DNA of 64,000 nt from Candidatus Berkiella aquae (GTDB lineage: Bacteria > Pseudomonadota > Gammaproteobacteria > Berkiellales > Berkiellaceae). Every line of letters starts with the position of its first letter. Position 1 is the first letter of the stretch. Made by a program: the position numbers and the translations under genes. Of the stretch, positions 46,901 through 53,792 are shown piece after piece. The notes beneath the pieces are model-generated. The model was not told where the DNA came from. It saw only the letters and a list, made by a program, of their open reading frames with translations, and did not search any database. The stretch spans positions 620,001 through 684,000 of the forward strand of contig NZ_LKAJ02000001.1 in assembly GCF_001431295.2 (NCBI RefSeq). The letters run 5' to 3'.

Positions 46901-47439
46901 AAGATGAATCACTTGAAAATCCTTACACTTATTTTTTGGATGCAAATTCAATACAATCAATTACCAAAATGCAATCCATCACTTTGTTACGACCGTGCTT
47001 TCAATCGTTATCGCTAGAAAATTGTAATACCTTGCTTTTGCAAACAGCAGAATATCTTGCAAATGGTAAATTTGCAGAAGCGCTTTCACATTTGAAGGAA
47101 AATGGCCTTACCCAAGAAACACTAATGCGCATTGAAATATTAATCATCGATTATCAAAAGGCTAAAGAGGTTACACTAAAAGAAAAAGCGTTATTATGGG
47201 ATTCTCTTTATCATCAGTTTCAATATACACCCATGAGAGATATGGGAGTTTCCTTAAGAAATGTGGTGAATAATGTGGTCGATGGTAAGCAAGCACTGAC
47301 AACGGCACTGCAAGATGAGCATTTTCCTTCTGAAGAGGTGATGTTAACTAAAAGGAAAGCAAAAGACGACAAGACAGAGTCTACGGAAGCAGACACGGTA
47401 CGATTGCCCAAAAAGAGAAAGGGACAGGTATACCGATGA
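43927..47439 (+). CDS. Giant ankyrin-repeat protein with basic C-terminal tail
   Basis: A 1,170-residue protein. Residues about 10–300 and 400–540 contain ankyrin-type repeats of a distinct kind, with the recurring core LLAIPxVxxNAHxxNNxxLR (for example AMLLAIPAVRENAHLHNNEV). The C-terminal 550 residues form an unassigned helical region that includes DPSCLPGSISRAGDTWIA. The final residues RLPKKRKGQVYR resemble a nuclear localisation signal. The ATG at 43927 follows GGAAAG; a TTG at 43909 overlaps that site. No secretion signal is visible. It is a strong effector candidate by architecture. Confidence 0.8.
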   Translation: MPKRSPPTLASLYSAIQKKDIDRVNALLSIPEIYENVHGNGNDILRLAVDKGEPRIVAMLLAIPAVRENAHLHNNEVLLRCAQNHEHELIRELLKIPTVSSNAHANANLLLHYAAHDGQIDLVTTLLALPHVQETAHVKNNEALRLAAQKGHTQIVQVLLAIPAVSANAHLVDNQILRVAIANNHYEIIQILLTIPAVKQSFQVKSNNELCHFVYAPVEFVLRLLEVESVKENAHKQSNEALYLAAQAGNIGMVNLLLAIPQVAKNAHAKNNRTLLIAAKNAHWEIVKALLLHPNVSQKMTNEILFEMLHPGFMFRSQLDVIMSLLENTNVQQGLMKVEGNNIIEFFVKFPNLTDVLIKTVLLNDKHLQCYLNMFVERPDTQILTQAILNVAIKESNVSVCKKLLAILSVRSSIQLNSLSLAAASGNIEIMKLLLTIPRINENAHSDNNYALRQAIINGHPAIVEILLMQPQVRARAHVSNNFVLNIAAQCRNVNIVKMLLTVPAVRKNVNVENNFILYKAASINLNGGIVKELLHIPEVKQQLFSDGDNHNLIRFFEKFPAYRSVVSETLTLYGVPLSWLLKDIASEEQVNCLKDFFHQPILYLEKQGASVSIIEAVRILYTEQLIANHKYQQAQRERNRERFNNVDDEQRIDAVRKHYLAIIKPHFQEKYERLRLYPIEIEIRMLLLNAMMEEAKEKSKDDSQMSRVIEYVDSLDSDTKRRLLFGSDEETMAQARTVFNSTQSEAQTAWRAYDPWAPVGGDWPNLLTPPLQNHHKAAFTVNSVGLEAPTTQTASDLVREMFAYSYLLVTDQEGTIEEQKLRETTFIAKVAETRRAHNQNAFSVDDPSCLPGSISRAGDTWIAHSKSVIPDVPQLLVEELRTLAIEKFQNLPRADQAKLFNALVMLSQYNAGDIIEGKANFSDEDVFLRQQFRDSLGNYGELYATLNQALQKRGSRALNQEEFELYVMALLMNIGGPWISHALADIYRKSKDESLENPYTYFLDANSIQSITKMQSITLLRPCFQSLSLENCNTLLLQTAEYLANGKFAEALSHLKENGLTQETLMRIEILIIDYQKAKEVTLKEKALLWDSLYHQFQYTPMRDMGVSLRNVVNNVVDGKQALTTALQDEHFPSEEVMLTKRKAKDDKTESTEADTVRLPKKRKGQVYR

Positions 47440-47621
47440 CCCTACTTAGATTGTCTTGGTGAAGAAAGGTCATTAGCATACCCTGAGGTATCCACACAAA
47501 TCTAATACTGTAAAAATCAACCATTTTGTCATCCCCGAGAAAGCGGGGATCCAGGTTGCAGAAATTAAAATATAAATTCCGGGATGACGTTATTTAGAGT
47601 TTTGTGGGATCGGTATACCTG
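47425..47621. repeat. Inverted repeat pair around a dispersed GTCATCCC element
   Basis: CAGGTATACCGAT (47425–47437, inside the end of the ankyrin gene) and its inverse ATCGGTATACCTG (47609–47621) bracket the region. Inside, GTCATCCC (47529–47536) and GGGATGAC (47581–47588) form the ends of a 60-bp element. This contains the hairpin ATCCCCG/CGGGGAT (47531–47550), a sequence type dispersed in many proteobacterial genomes. Confidence 0.55.
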
Positions 47622-47624
47622 ATC

Positions 47625-47880
47625 CTTCATTTGCTTTATTTGAAGGTGAGCATAGCGAACCATTCGCCCACTTTGATAAAAGGGGGCAGCTTGTTGAAAA
47701 CAAGCGGGGGATTTAGGATTTCGTGGCTTTGTAAGACAAAATTTCTCAACTTCTGGTGCGCCCAAGGTGTCGACGCTTCATTTGCTTTATTTAAAGGTGA
47801 GCATAGCGAACCATTCGCCCACTTTGATAAAAGGGGGCAGCTTGTTGAAAACAAGCGGGGGATTTAGGATTTCGTGGCTT
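47625..47880. repeat. Two direct copies of a 105-bp non-coding repeat
   Basis: Positions 47625–47729 and 47776–47880 are identical except for one base (TTTGAAGG against TTTAAAGG). They are separated by 46 bp. Short open frames run through them on both strands, but they change frame between copies and have no ribosome sites, so I treat the repeat as non-coding. Confidence 0.75.
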
Positions 47881-47937
47881 CGTATGGCAAAGCTTCACTG
47901 CCCTCCCTGGCGCAACAATGTCATTCTTTATTTACCC

Positions 47938-48003
47938 CAGCCCGGCCATCCGTGGCCGGGCGCTCCGCTTTAAAAAAGCAGTGCTTTTTTAAGCGCTCCA
48001 CCC
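47938..48003. repeat. Tandem hairpins upstream of the island
   Basis: CCCGGCCA/TGGCCGGG forms one stem near 47941–47961. The sequence GCTTTAAAAAAGC pairs with GCTTTTTTAAGC in the next 35 bases. This occupies the remaining part of the non-coding stretch before the island. The rest of the 994-bp gene-free region (47440–48433) holds the repeats listed separately, the terminator at 48043–48092, the att copy and AT-rich sequence upstream of 48434. Confidence 0.5.
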
Positions 48004-48042
48004 CGCGTCCGATGTCCGCAATTTAATTCCCCCTGTCTTCTT

Positions 48043-48092
48043 CAGTTTCAAAAAAAAAAGGCCACTCATCGAGTGGCCTTTTTTTGAAACTG
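48043..48092. terminator. Strong bidirectional terminator, probably the original tmRNA terminator
   Basis: GGCCACTC and GAGTGGCC form an 8-bp GC-rich stem with loop ATC. It is extended by A10 on the left, T7 on the right and outer arms CAGTTTC/GAAACTG. It lies three bases from the left att copy of the island. Before integration it would have stood just downstream of the tmRNA 3' end. Confidence 0.75.
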
Positions 48093-48095
48093 TGG

Positions 48096-48110
48096 GGCGG
48101 CGGGAATTGA
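48096..48110. other. Left attachment-site copy of the genomic island
   Basis: GGCGGCGGGAATTGA here is identical to 61193–61207 in the 3' end of the tmRNA gene. Between the two copies lie the integrase and all island genes. This is the pattern left by tyrosine-integrase insertion at a tmRNA gene. Confidence 0.8.
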
Positions 48111-48433
48111 GTAGGTTCATTAAGCTATTGAAATAAAAAGATAATCTGAAAGTTATTTTAAATTAGGCCCCCAAAAAGGCCCCTAAAATCTATCTTGGCT
48201 ATTAAATTGAATCCAGAACCTTATTATACCTCTTGGGTCGAGCACGCATTATATAGCATGAATTGTTTATCGCACATTAAATTGGCGATCTTTTTGTTGG
48301 GTATTTAACTGAGAGCAAAATATTTTTTTACTTTGGTGTCAGTCCGCACATATATAATCACGAATTTTTTAGACTTGTTACGGCTAAATTGGACTTGTAG
48401 AATGCGCGCTTCAATAACAATGAGGGTGCCAAG

Positions 48434-48964
48434 ATGGATGTTTATGAAGAAAAGCAAAAAAAACAAAAGGAAATTGTTGACTGTCTAAAACGAAACGAAC
48501 CGCTTACAGACAAGATGCTTGAGATTGCTCTTAATAGCATTCAAATTTGCTTGCTCCGCAATTGCAATAGAGCTGATGAAGAAGATATTTTTTCTAAATT
48601 CTTAAATAATATAAGCAGTAGAATGATTGCAAGGCAGTCACTGAGTGAATATGAAATTTATGTGATGGATGATCTTATATCGAGTATGGATTATGAAGAA
48701 AGAAGAAAAGCACGCAAATCTAGGGGGGCTAGTTATGGCCATGTAAAGCGACGTCTATCGAGAAATGAACCTCTCACGGGAAAAACGCTCGAACTTGCGC
48801 TTGATCTTGTACCTTACAATATACCAGCAAAAGACCAGCATGATGAGTTATTCAACAGCATCTACAGTAAATTAAATGCAGGCCAGCCGCTTAATGAGTA
48901 TGAATACCATATTATGGTTGATGTACTGTTACTGCATGCCAACCTTTCCGTTGGAGATGTTTAA
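48434..48964 (+). CDS. Island orphan with two internal repeats
   Basis: A 176-residue charged, helical protein. Two related halves can be aligned: KRNEPLTDKMLEIAL ... LSEYEIYVMDDLI and SRNEPLTGKTLELALDL ... LNEYEYHIMVDVL. GAGGGTG precedes the ATG. It is the only plus-strand gene at the left end of the island and is separated by 92 bp from the convergent three-gene QueC-like operon. No domain is recognised. Confidence 0.65.
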   Translation: MDVYEEKQKKQKEIVDCLKRNEPLTDKMLEIALNSIQICLLRNCNRADEEDIFSKFLNNISSRMIARQSLSEYEIYVMDDLISSMDYEERRKARKSRGASYGHVKRRLSRNEPLTGKTLELALDLVPYNIPAKDQHDELFNSIYSKLNAGQPLNEYEYHIMVDVLLLHANLSVGDV

Positions 48965-49056
48965 ATTCACACACTATATTGAGGGCTAATTGATGATGAA
49001 ATCATAGCCCTTTGAAATTATAAATAATTTTTGTATGTGCATCACATTGTATTTTA

Positions 49057-49584
49057 CTATTTTTTTTCAGAAGATAGCTTTAAAATAATCAGTTGTACCC
49101 ATTTTTTATCTTCTTCATTTAATGTATCTAAGGAGGCATTTTTAAGCTGTTCTTTATTTAAGTATGAGTCAACATAGGAATCATAGCATGTGGATTTTTT
49201 GCTCGTTTCTGATTCTTTAATCTGACGACATTCGAGCATTTTTAATAATGTTGGATTTTTATCATTTGCTGAGCTGTCTGTCCAGAGGCCCCATGCCATT
49301 GCAATAAAACCTATCGCCACCACGAAGAAAGAAAGCAAAGAGGGATATCTAATATTCCAAATAAACAAATTAGGTTTTTCATTTTTTATTTCCCCTGTTA
49401 ATCCAGCCAAAGTTAAAAAGCAACCGAGCAGACAGACAGACATGCAAACAATTGAAACAATATATAGCCACGACTTACTGGAAAATTGAAATAATGCAAC
49501 AGAACCTGCTAAGCCCGCTGCTGAAATAGTAACCAAGTTTGTAATAGTAGTTGCATATGTTTCTGCTGCTTTTGTTTCTGTCAT
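49057..49584 (-). CDS. Three-helix membrane protein of the QueC-like operon (candidate effector)
   Basis: A 175-residue protein with three hydrophobic helices at about residues 13–36, 39–64 and 80–100, followed by a 75-residue cytosolic or periplasmic polar tail. The first helices are TNLVTISAAGLAGSVALF and LYIVSIVCMSVCLLGCFL. It is the last gene of a three-gene operon: its ATG overlaps the stop of the QueC-like gene by four bases. Small membrane proteins frequently act as cell-killing effectors in bacterial defence operons; that role is inferred from context. No known domain is recognised. Confidence 0.75.
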   Translation of the reverse strand: MTETKAAETYATTITNLVTISAAGLAGSVALFQFSSKSWLYIVSIVCMSVCLLGCFLTLAGLTGEIKNEKPNLFIWNIRYPSLLSFFVVAIGFIAMAWGLWTDSSANDKNPTLLKMLECRQIKESETSKKSTCYDSYVDSYLNKEQLKNASLDTLNEEDKKWVQLIILKLSSEKK

Positions 49585-51332
49585 TTATTTGCTTCCCAAA
49601 ATGGTGGACAATCCCTGCTTTTTAGCCTTTTCCAAATTCCTTCCCTCAATGGAGAAAGATCATTTTTAGTGATTTTTGGTTGGTTTCTAGGAATAACTTC
49701 TTGAAAAATTTCTTTCATCATTTTTTTAATACTTGCTTCACTGAATGTTTTTTCAAACAGTGCTATCTGAAGATGTATTCTCCATCGCTCTATCATTTTG
49801 AAAAAATTTTCATAAAATGCATCAGTGACTGAGCGCTTTTGATTGACAGCAATTAAATCATCGAGATTTGCTTCAGTAAGAAGGGCATTAACGCGCATTG
49901 ATAATGTATGAGAGGCGTTATGATCGAGAAGAAATTTTAAGTAAGGCACCTTTTTAACGATAAATGAATTTACTTCTTGAGCGAATTTTCTATGAAATTT
50001 AATCAACGCATGAGCGGAAACATTTTCTAAGTTGGATGCTGAATCTAATAGTTGAGGGTATTCAATTAAAAGCTCTTCATCCGTTGATGATTCGATTTTT
50101 GTCGTCATCCTTAGAAGCCCAAGAATTGCAGACATTGCTTCATAAATAAAATCATAGTCATCTGCTTCAGCATCAACAAAAGCTATGAAAGGATCGTAAC
50201 AATAACGCACATCTTTTAATTCTAATCCTGCTGCCCACATTGAAATTTTTCTGAGAATACAAGGAAAACAATATCCGCAATGATTATTATGGGCGGAAGG
50301 ATTTAATATATTTCTTTTATGTTTATTCTTTTTTATACTGTTTTCTATAGTTGCTGAATGAGCACAAGAAACAGTTAAACCCATAAGCTTTTCTATTTTT
50401 AGCTTTTTGCTTCTCTCTATTACTTCTGCTTTTGTTTCTAATACAAATGGATTTAAAATATGCATTTGCTGTTCAAACAATTCAGAAATTATTTCTTCAA
50501 ATAATTTAAGAAATGCAGGATGAGCGGTCTTTGTTGAAAAAGAGGACGATCTTGCTGTGTCTAATGGTAAATGAATAGCCATTATCCCATTTTCATTTAT
50601 ATAGATATTCTTTACTGAATGGGAATATGCAAGTGCTGAAGCAATAGAAAGAAAGTAAAATGATCTTAGTCTTTGGCTAGGTTCGACTTGGAAATTTTCA
50701 TTGTCCTCTTTTTGAGTCGTTGCTAAGGATGATATAACTTGGTTAAAATAAGCAATATTGTTTCTCTTGTGATGCTTTTTGAGTCGGTCTTTTAATTCGC
50801 CAGCAGGTGCTTTGTCTCGCGTAAAAACATGGACAAATAAGGGATTTCTGCCATTTGCGAGTAATCTTGATGCACCAACCAAACTGTCTTGTCCCCCTGA
50901 CAATAAACTTATATCTGTCAATGTTCCCCAGTCATTAATGTCCTTATCAGGGGAGAATATTGGCTGTTGTTTAAATTTGCCAGGTAAAAAGCTGAATTTA
51001 AAATTATCTGAACTTAGAATTGAGAGACACTCAATTAGTTTTGACTTTATTTTGTCAAATTGTTTTGGACAACGTAGCTGAATTTCTAATGAAAAATTTC
51101 TTATCCATTGCTCTCGTTCTCCTCGTTTACATAATTTATCTGCATGATAGATCATGGTTGCTACATCAATTAAATCTTGGACGATAGGGGGGATTTTCCC
51201 TTCAGGGGAGTGCTTTGCAGGCATTAATAAATCGGTATGCAATTTACTTCGATTAGAAAAAGGTAAGTGAATAGATTGCCCATTTATTTCAAGTTTATGT
51301 TTAGTGCGATCACCAATAATATGATACTTCAT
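49581..51332 (-). CDS. QueC-like PP-loop ATPase (QatC-like)
   Basis: A 583-residue protein, far longer than housekeeping QueC (about 230). The ATP pyrophosphatase loop is DISLLSGGQDSLVGA, with SGGQDS at 145–150. A QueC-type zinc site is formed by Cys323 and the cluster HCGYCFPCILRK (Cys352, 355, 358). The first 135 residues and the last 200 are extensions typical of defence-associated QueC-like proteins such as QatC and CBASS Cap9. QueC converts carboxy-deazaguanine to preQ0 via an adenylate. The defence versions are reported to use this chemistry to attach a deazaguanine to a partner protein's N-terminus. It overlaps both neighbours by four bases. Confidence 0.85.
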   Translation of the reverse strand: MKYHIIGDRTKHKLEINGQSIHLPFSNRSKLHTDLLMPAKHSPEGKIPPIVQDLIDVATMIYHADKLCKRGEREQWIRNFSLEIQLRCPKQFDKIKSKLIECLSILSSDNFKFSFLPGKFKQQPIFSPDKDINDWGTLTDISLLSGGQDSLVGASRLLANGRNPLFVHVFTRDKAPAGELKDRLKKHHKRNNIAYFNQVISSLATTQKEDNENFQVEPSQRLRSFYFLSIASALAYSHSVKNIYINENGIMAIHLPLDTARSSSFSTKTAHPAFLKLFEEIISELFEQQMHILNPFVLETKAEVIERSKKLKIEKLMGLTVSCAHSATIENSIKKNKHKRNILNPSAHNNHCGYCFPCILRKISMWAAGLELKDVRYCYDPFIAFVDAEADDYDFIYEAMSAILGLLRMTTKIESSTDEELLIEYPQLLDSASNLENVSAHALIKFHRKFAQEVNSFIVKKVPYLKFLLDHNASHTLSMRVNALLTEANLDDLIAVNQKRSVTDAFYENFFKMIERWRIHLQIALFEKTFSEASIKKMMKEIFQEVIPRNQPKITKNDLSPLREGIWKRLKSRDCPPFWEANK

Positions 51333-51910
51333 AGTGGTGATCCTTTTAAAGAATTAAAGATTTTATTTATTAGGGCTTCTGGCTCAAAATTTAAATGTTT
51401 GTTGGTATTAGCCATTGAGTCAATATAGTTGCTAATTGATTTTGATGTGACTTCAACCGAATAAAGATTGGTTAATCCTTTTGAACCAATAGTAAAAGCA
51501 AGATCACGAGAAATAATATAATCAATGGCTTTTTTACAATATTCTTTTGTGAACTGCTGATGAATATCTGTGTCATTTTTTAGAAGGGATTTTGCTGCGC
51601 AAGTAAGAGCTAATTCTGCAAAAAAAGAATTACATCCTTCTAATGCAAGAATTCGTCGTCCTTCGGCAATAAATGTTGGTATTTTCTCAACTTGTTTATT
51701 TTCAATACTTTTGATTAGTGAAATGATTAATTTTACCCCCTTGTCTAAAAGGGGAGAATTTTCTCCGTATTCAGCAGTAAATGCATTATTGATAGCAAGT
51801 ACCACTTCCCGAGCAGGAGCACCAATTTTGAGGCATTGTTTAACATTATGCCATTTTCTCCCGACCTCTGTACGGCCAATGGGAGAAGGTTGCGAGGTAG
51901 ATGTGCCCAT
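51329..51910 (-). CDS. Small MGTS-start protein, probable substrate of the QueC-like enzyme (QatB-like N-terminus)
   Basis: A 193-residue protein, first gene of the operon. Its N-terminus MGTSTSQPSPIGR has the Met-Gly-Thr-Ser start and the Ser/Pro/Gly-rich stretch found in QatB proteins of the Qat defence system. After Met removal Gly2 would be exposed. The rest is helical (REVVLAINNAFTAEYGENS, FFAELALTCAAKSLLK) and not otherwise recognised. AAAGGAATTA precedes the ATG; an ATG four bases upstream is out of frame. The stop overlaps the QueC-like start (ATGA), so the proteins are made together. Confidence 0.7.
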   Translation of the reverse strand: MGTSTSQPSPIGRTEVGRKWHNVKQCLKIGAPAREVVLAINNAFTAEYGENSPLLDKGVKLIISLIKSIENKQVEKIPTFIAEGRRILALEGCNSFFAELALTCAAKSLLKNDTDIHQQFTKEYCKKAIDYIISRDLAFTIGSKGLTNLYSVEVTSKSISNYIDSMANTNKHLNFEPEALINKIFNSLKGSPL

Positions 51911-52035
51911 TCATTAATTCCTTTTTATGCTTTTCTATCGGATAGCAGAGATGGAAACATGACTGGCTAATTATACAGTCGAGCAAACAGATTGATATAG
52001 AATTTACAAAAAATATATTTGTCAGAAAGGTTGCT

Positions 52036-52350
52036 TTATAACGATTGGATGTATCTTAGTAGTTTTGCGCGATTAACTTTATTCATTTTTTCTGTGTAAA
52101 TAAGTATCTCGGCAATTAAATCATCTTCTGCGTAGAAATAAGAGATAGGAACATTTAACACTTTTGCGATTTGTTTTAGGGTCAATAAATCAGGAATATG
52201 TTTGCCAGTTTCATACTGATTCATTCTCGCGCTCGAGGTGAATTCATCAATGCCGGCTGCAATGCCCAGTTTCTTTTGGGATAGCTTTGCCTTTAATCGA
52301 GCCTCCTTGAGCCGCTTTGCTACTAAATTTTTGCTAAATGTCAAAGTCAA
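52036..52350 (-). CDS. XRE-family transcriptional regulator
   Basis: A 104-residue protein with an N-terminal helix-turn-helix (residues about 10–70): RLKEARLKAKLSQKKLGIAA, then SARMNQYETGKHIPDLLTLK. The C-terminal 35 residues are helical and may dimerise. The start is a TTG with only GTGAG upstream, so expression may be low. It lies head-to-head with the Sel1-repeat gene, and two CTAAG-N5-CTTAG sites between them are its probable operators. Confidence 0.85.
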   Translation of the reverse strand: MTLTFSKNLVAKRLKEARLKAKLSQKKLGIAAGIDEFTSSARMNQYETGKHIPDLLTLKQIAKVLNVPISYFYAEDDLIAEILIYTEKMNKVNRAKLLRYIQSL

Positions 52351-52375
52351 TAACTCACATTATTTTGAGAGTGAG

Positions 52376-52390
52376 CTAAGATATTCTTAG
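52376..52390. promoter_or_regulatory. Operator candidate 1 for the XRE regulator
   Basis: CTAAGATATTCTTAG is an inverted repeat with six-base arms. It lies 26 bp upstream of the XRE start codon and 34 bp (centre to centre) from a second copy. Confidence 0.6.
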
Positions 52391-52398
52391 TTTTTTGC

Positions 52399-52427
52399 TT
52401 GACACGATACTAAGGATTTCTTAGCAT
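52399..52427 (+). promoter_or_regulatory. Promoter of the Sel1 gene with operator 2
   Basis: TTGACA (52399–52404), a 17-bp spacer and TAGCAT (52422–52427) form a good promoter. The second CTAAG-N5-CTTAG site (52410–52424) covers the spacer and the first bases of the -10, so binding of the regulator there would block transcription. Confidence 0.6.
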
Positions 52428-52495
52428 CCATCTTTGCTTGAAAACCAACCAAATTGGTTGAGTTACACCTAGCTTGAGTTACAGAGAAATTACCT

Positions 52496-53485
52496 ATGTT
52501 TAGAATTTTATTAGTTTTTTGTGTGTTGTTATCAGTGAAATCAATTGCATTGGCATTGCCCACAGTAAAATCAGAACAATTACCTACTGCTAAAGAAGTA
52601 ATAAATGGTGCAAAAAACGGCAATAAAGAATTTCAGCGTATACTTGGCTTTATGTATGAGTCAGGCGCTGGTGTCACTCAAGATAAATCTCAAGCATTCA
52701 GATGGTTTCATAAAGCCGCAGAGCAAGGTGATGTAATAGCTCAAGCCTACCTAGGAACTCAATATGATATAGGGCAAGATGTCCCTCAAAGCTATTCGGA
52801 GGCCTTGAAATGGTATCGCAAAGCAGCCGAACAAAACCATCCAGGCGCCCAAGTTTGTCTTGGAAATCTTTATCATGATGGTAAAGGAGTTCCTCAAAGC
52901 GATATTGAAGCGGTTAAATTATTTCAAAAAGCTGCTGCTCAAGGTTATCCGCTTGGTCAAACTCACTTAGGTGTCATGTATCACCAAGGGAAAGGCGTGT
53001 CCCAGAATTACTCAAAGGCGGTTGAATATTTTCAAATGGCTGCAAACCAAGGAGATGCAGAAGCTCAAATGTATCTAGGCTCAATGTATGAAGATGGACA
53101 AGGCGTACAACGCGATATAATGAAGGCTATTCAATGGTTTCATAAAGCTGCAGAGAACGGTGATGATCGTGCCCAAGGCTACTTGGGTGTGAAATATGAG
53201 CTTGGAGATGGTGTAACTCAAAATTATTATGAAGCAGTCAAATGGTATGCAAAAGCCGCTAACCAAGGTAATCAACCTGCTCAAACATTGCTTGGATTAA
53301 TGTATGAAGATGGAAGAGGTATAACCCAAGATTATGTAAAGGCACATATGTGGTATAACTTAAGTGCTTCTCAAGGTAATGTTGAAGCCGCTAGATATAG
53401 AAATGAAATTTCCGAAAAAATGAGTAAAGAGCAAATTTCAGAAGCACAGAAGCTTGCTGGCAAGTGGGGAACGTCTAAAAATTAA
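52496..53485 (+). CDS. Secreted Sel1-repeat protein
   Basis: A 329-residue protein with a signal peptide (MFRILLVFCVLLSVKSIALA) and about seven Sel1-type repeats of 36 residues. Each carries the pattern AQxxLGxMYxxGxGVxQDxxxAxxWFxKAAxQG, for example DVIAQAYLGTQYDIGQDVPQ. Sel1 solenoids bind proteins in the periplasm or outside the cell. It is inside the island and transcribed from the XRE-controlled promoter. Such proteins are common in amoeba-associated bacteria, some in virulence, but the function here is unknown. Confidence 0.88.
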   Translation: MFRILLVFCVLLSVKSIALALPTVKSEQLPTAKEVINGAKNGNKEFQRILGFMYESGAGVTQDKSQAFRWFHKAAEQGDVIAQAYLGTQYDIGQDVPQSYSEALKWYRKAAEQNHPGAQVCLGNLYHDGKGVPQSDIEAVKLFQKAAAQGYPLGQTHLGVMYHQGKGVSQNYSKAVEYFQMAANQGDAEAQMYLGSMYEDGQGVQRDIMKAIQWFHKAAENGDDRAQGYLGVKYELGDGVTQNYYEAVKWYAKAANQGNQPAQTLLGLMYEDGRGITQDYVKAHMWYNLSASQGNVEAARYRNEISEKMSKEQISEAQKLAGKWGTSKN

Positions 53486-53792
53486 TAAATGCTTGTGGTT
53501 GCATCAGTGTATGTTTTTGACTGTTTTTATCCTGAATGTCGTTCTGAAAGTTCTAGATATTTTAGATAGATAAGGAAAATATCTTAAAAATGTTCTTAAT
53601 TGATGCACCTTTCATTTTCTCCTAAAGAGCCTAAAACAGTAGGCTTACATCATCAATCCATCGTGAAAAATGCGGTCGAACGAAAGATTAAAGAGCATTT
53701 ATCTTATTTTCTGCTTTAATTAAGGTTTGATAGGTAGCCCTTGTGTCAGATGATAGGTATCTTGAAATACATGAGTGCATGCACCAGTGAAT
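53486..53792. other. Gene-poor gap with a 38-codon frame
   Basis: A 38-codon frame (53603–53719; MHLSFSPKEPKTVGLHHQSI onward) lies here without a ribosome site; it may be a remnant. A small hairpin AGCCT/AGGCT occurs within it. I see no RNA gene or promoter of note. Confidence 0.35.

Noticed and set aside
47604-47867. 87-codon frame through the 105-bp repeats
   Set aside because: The two repeat copies are read in different frames and there is no ribosome site; the repeat is better explained as non-coding.
47625-47880. CRISPR array
   Set aside because: Only two long (105-bp) copies with a 46-bp gap; repeat length and number do not fit CRISPR, and no cas gene is present in the window.
49581-51332. 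Housekeeping QueC for queuosine synthesis
   Set aside because: At 583 residues it is more than twice the usual length, lacks queD/queE neighbours and is operonic with an MGTS protein and a membrane protein.
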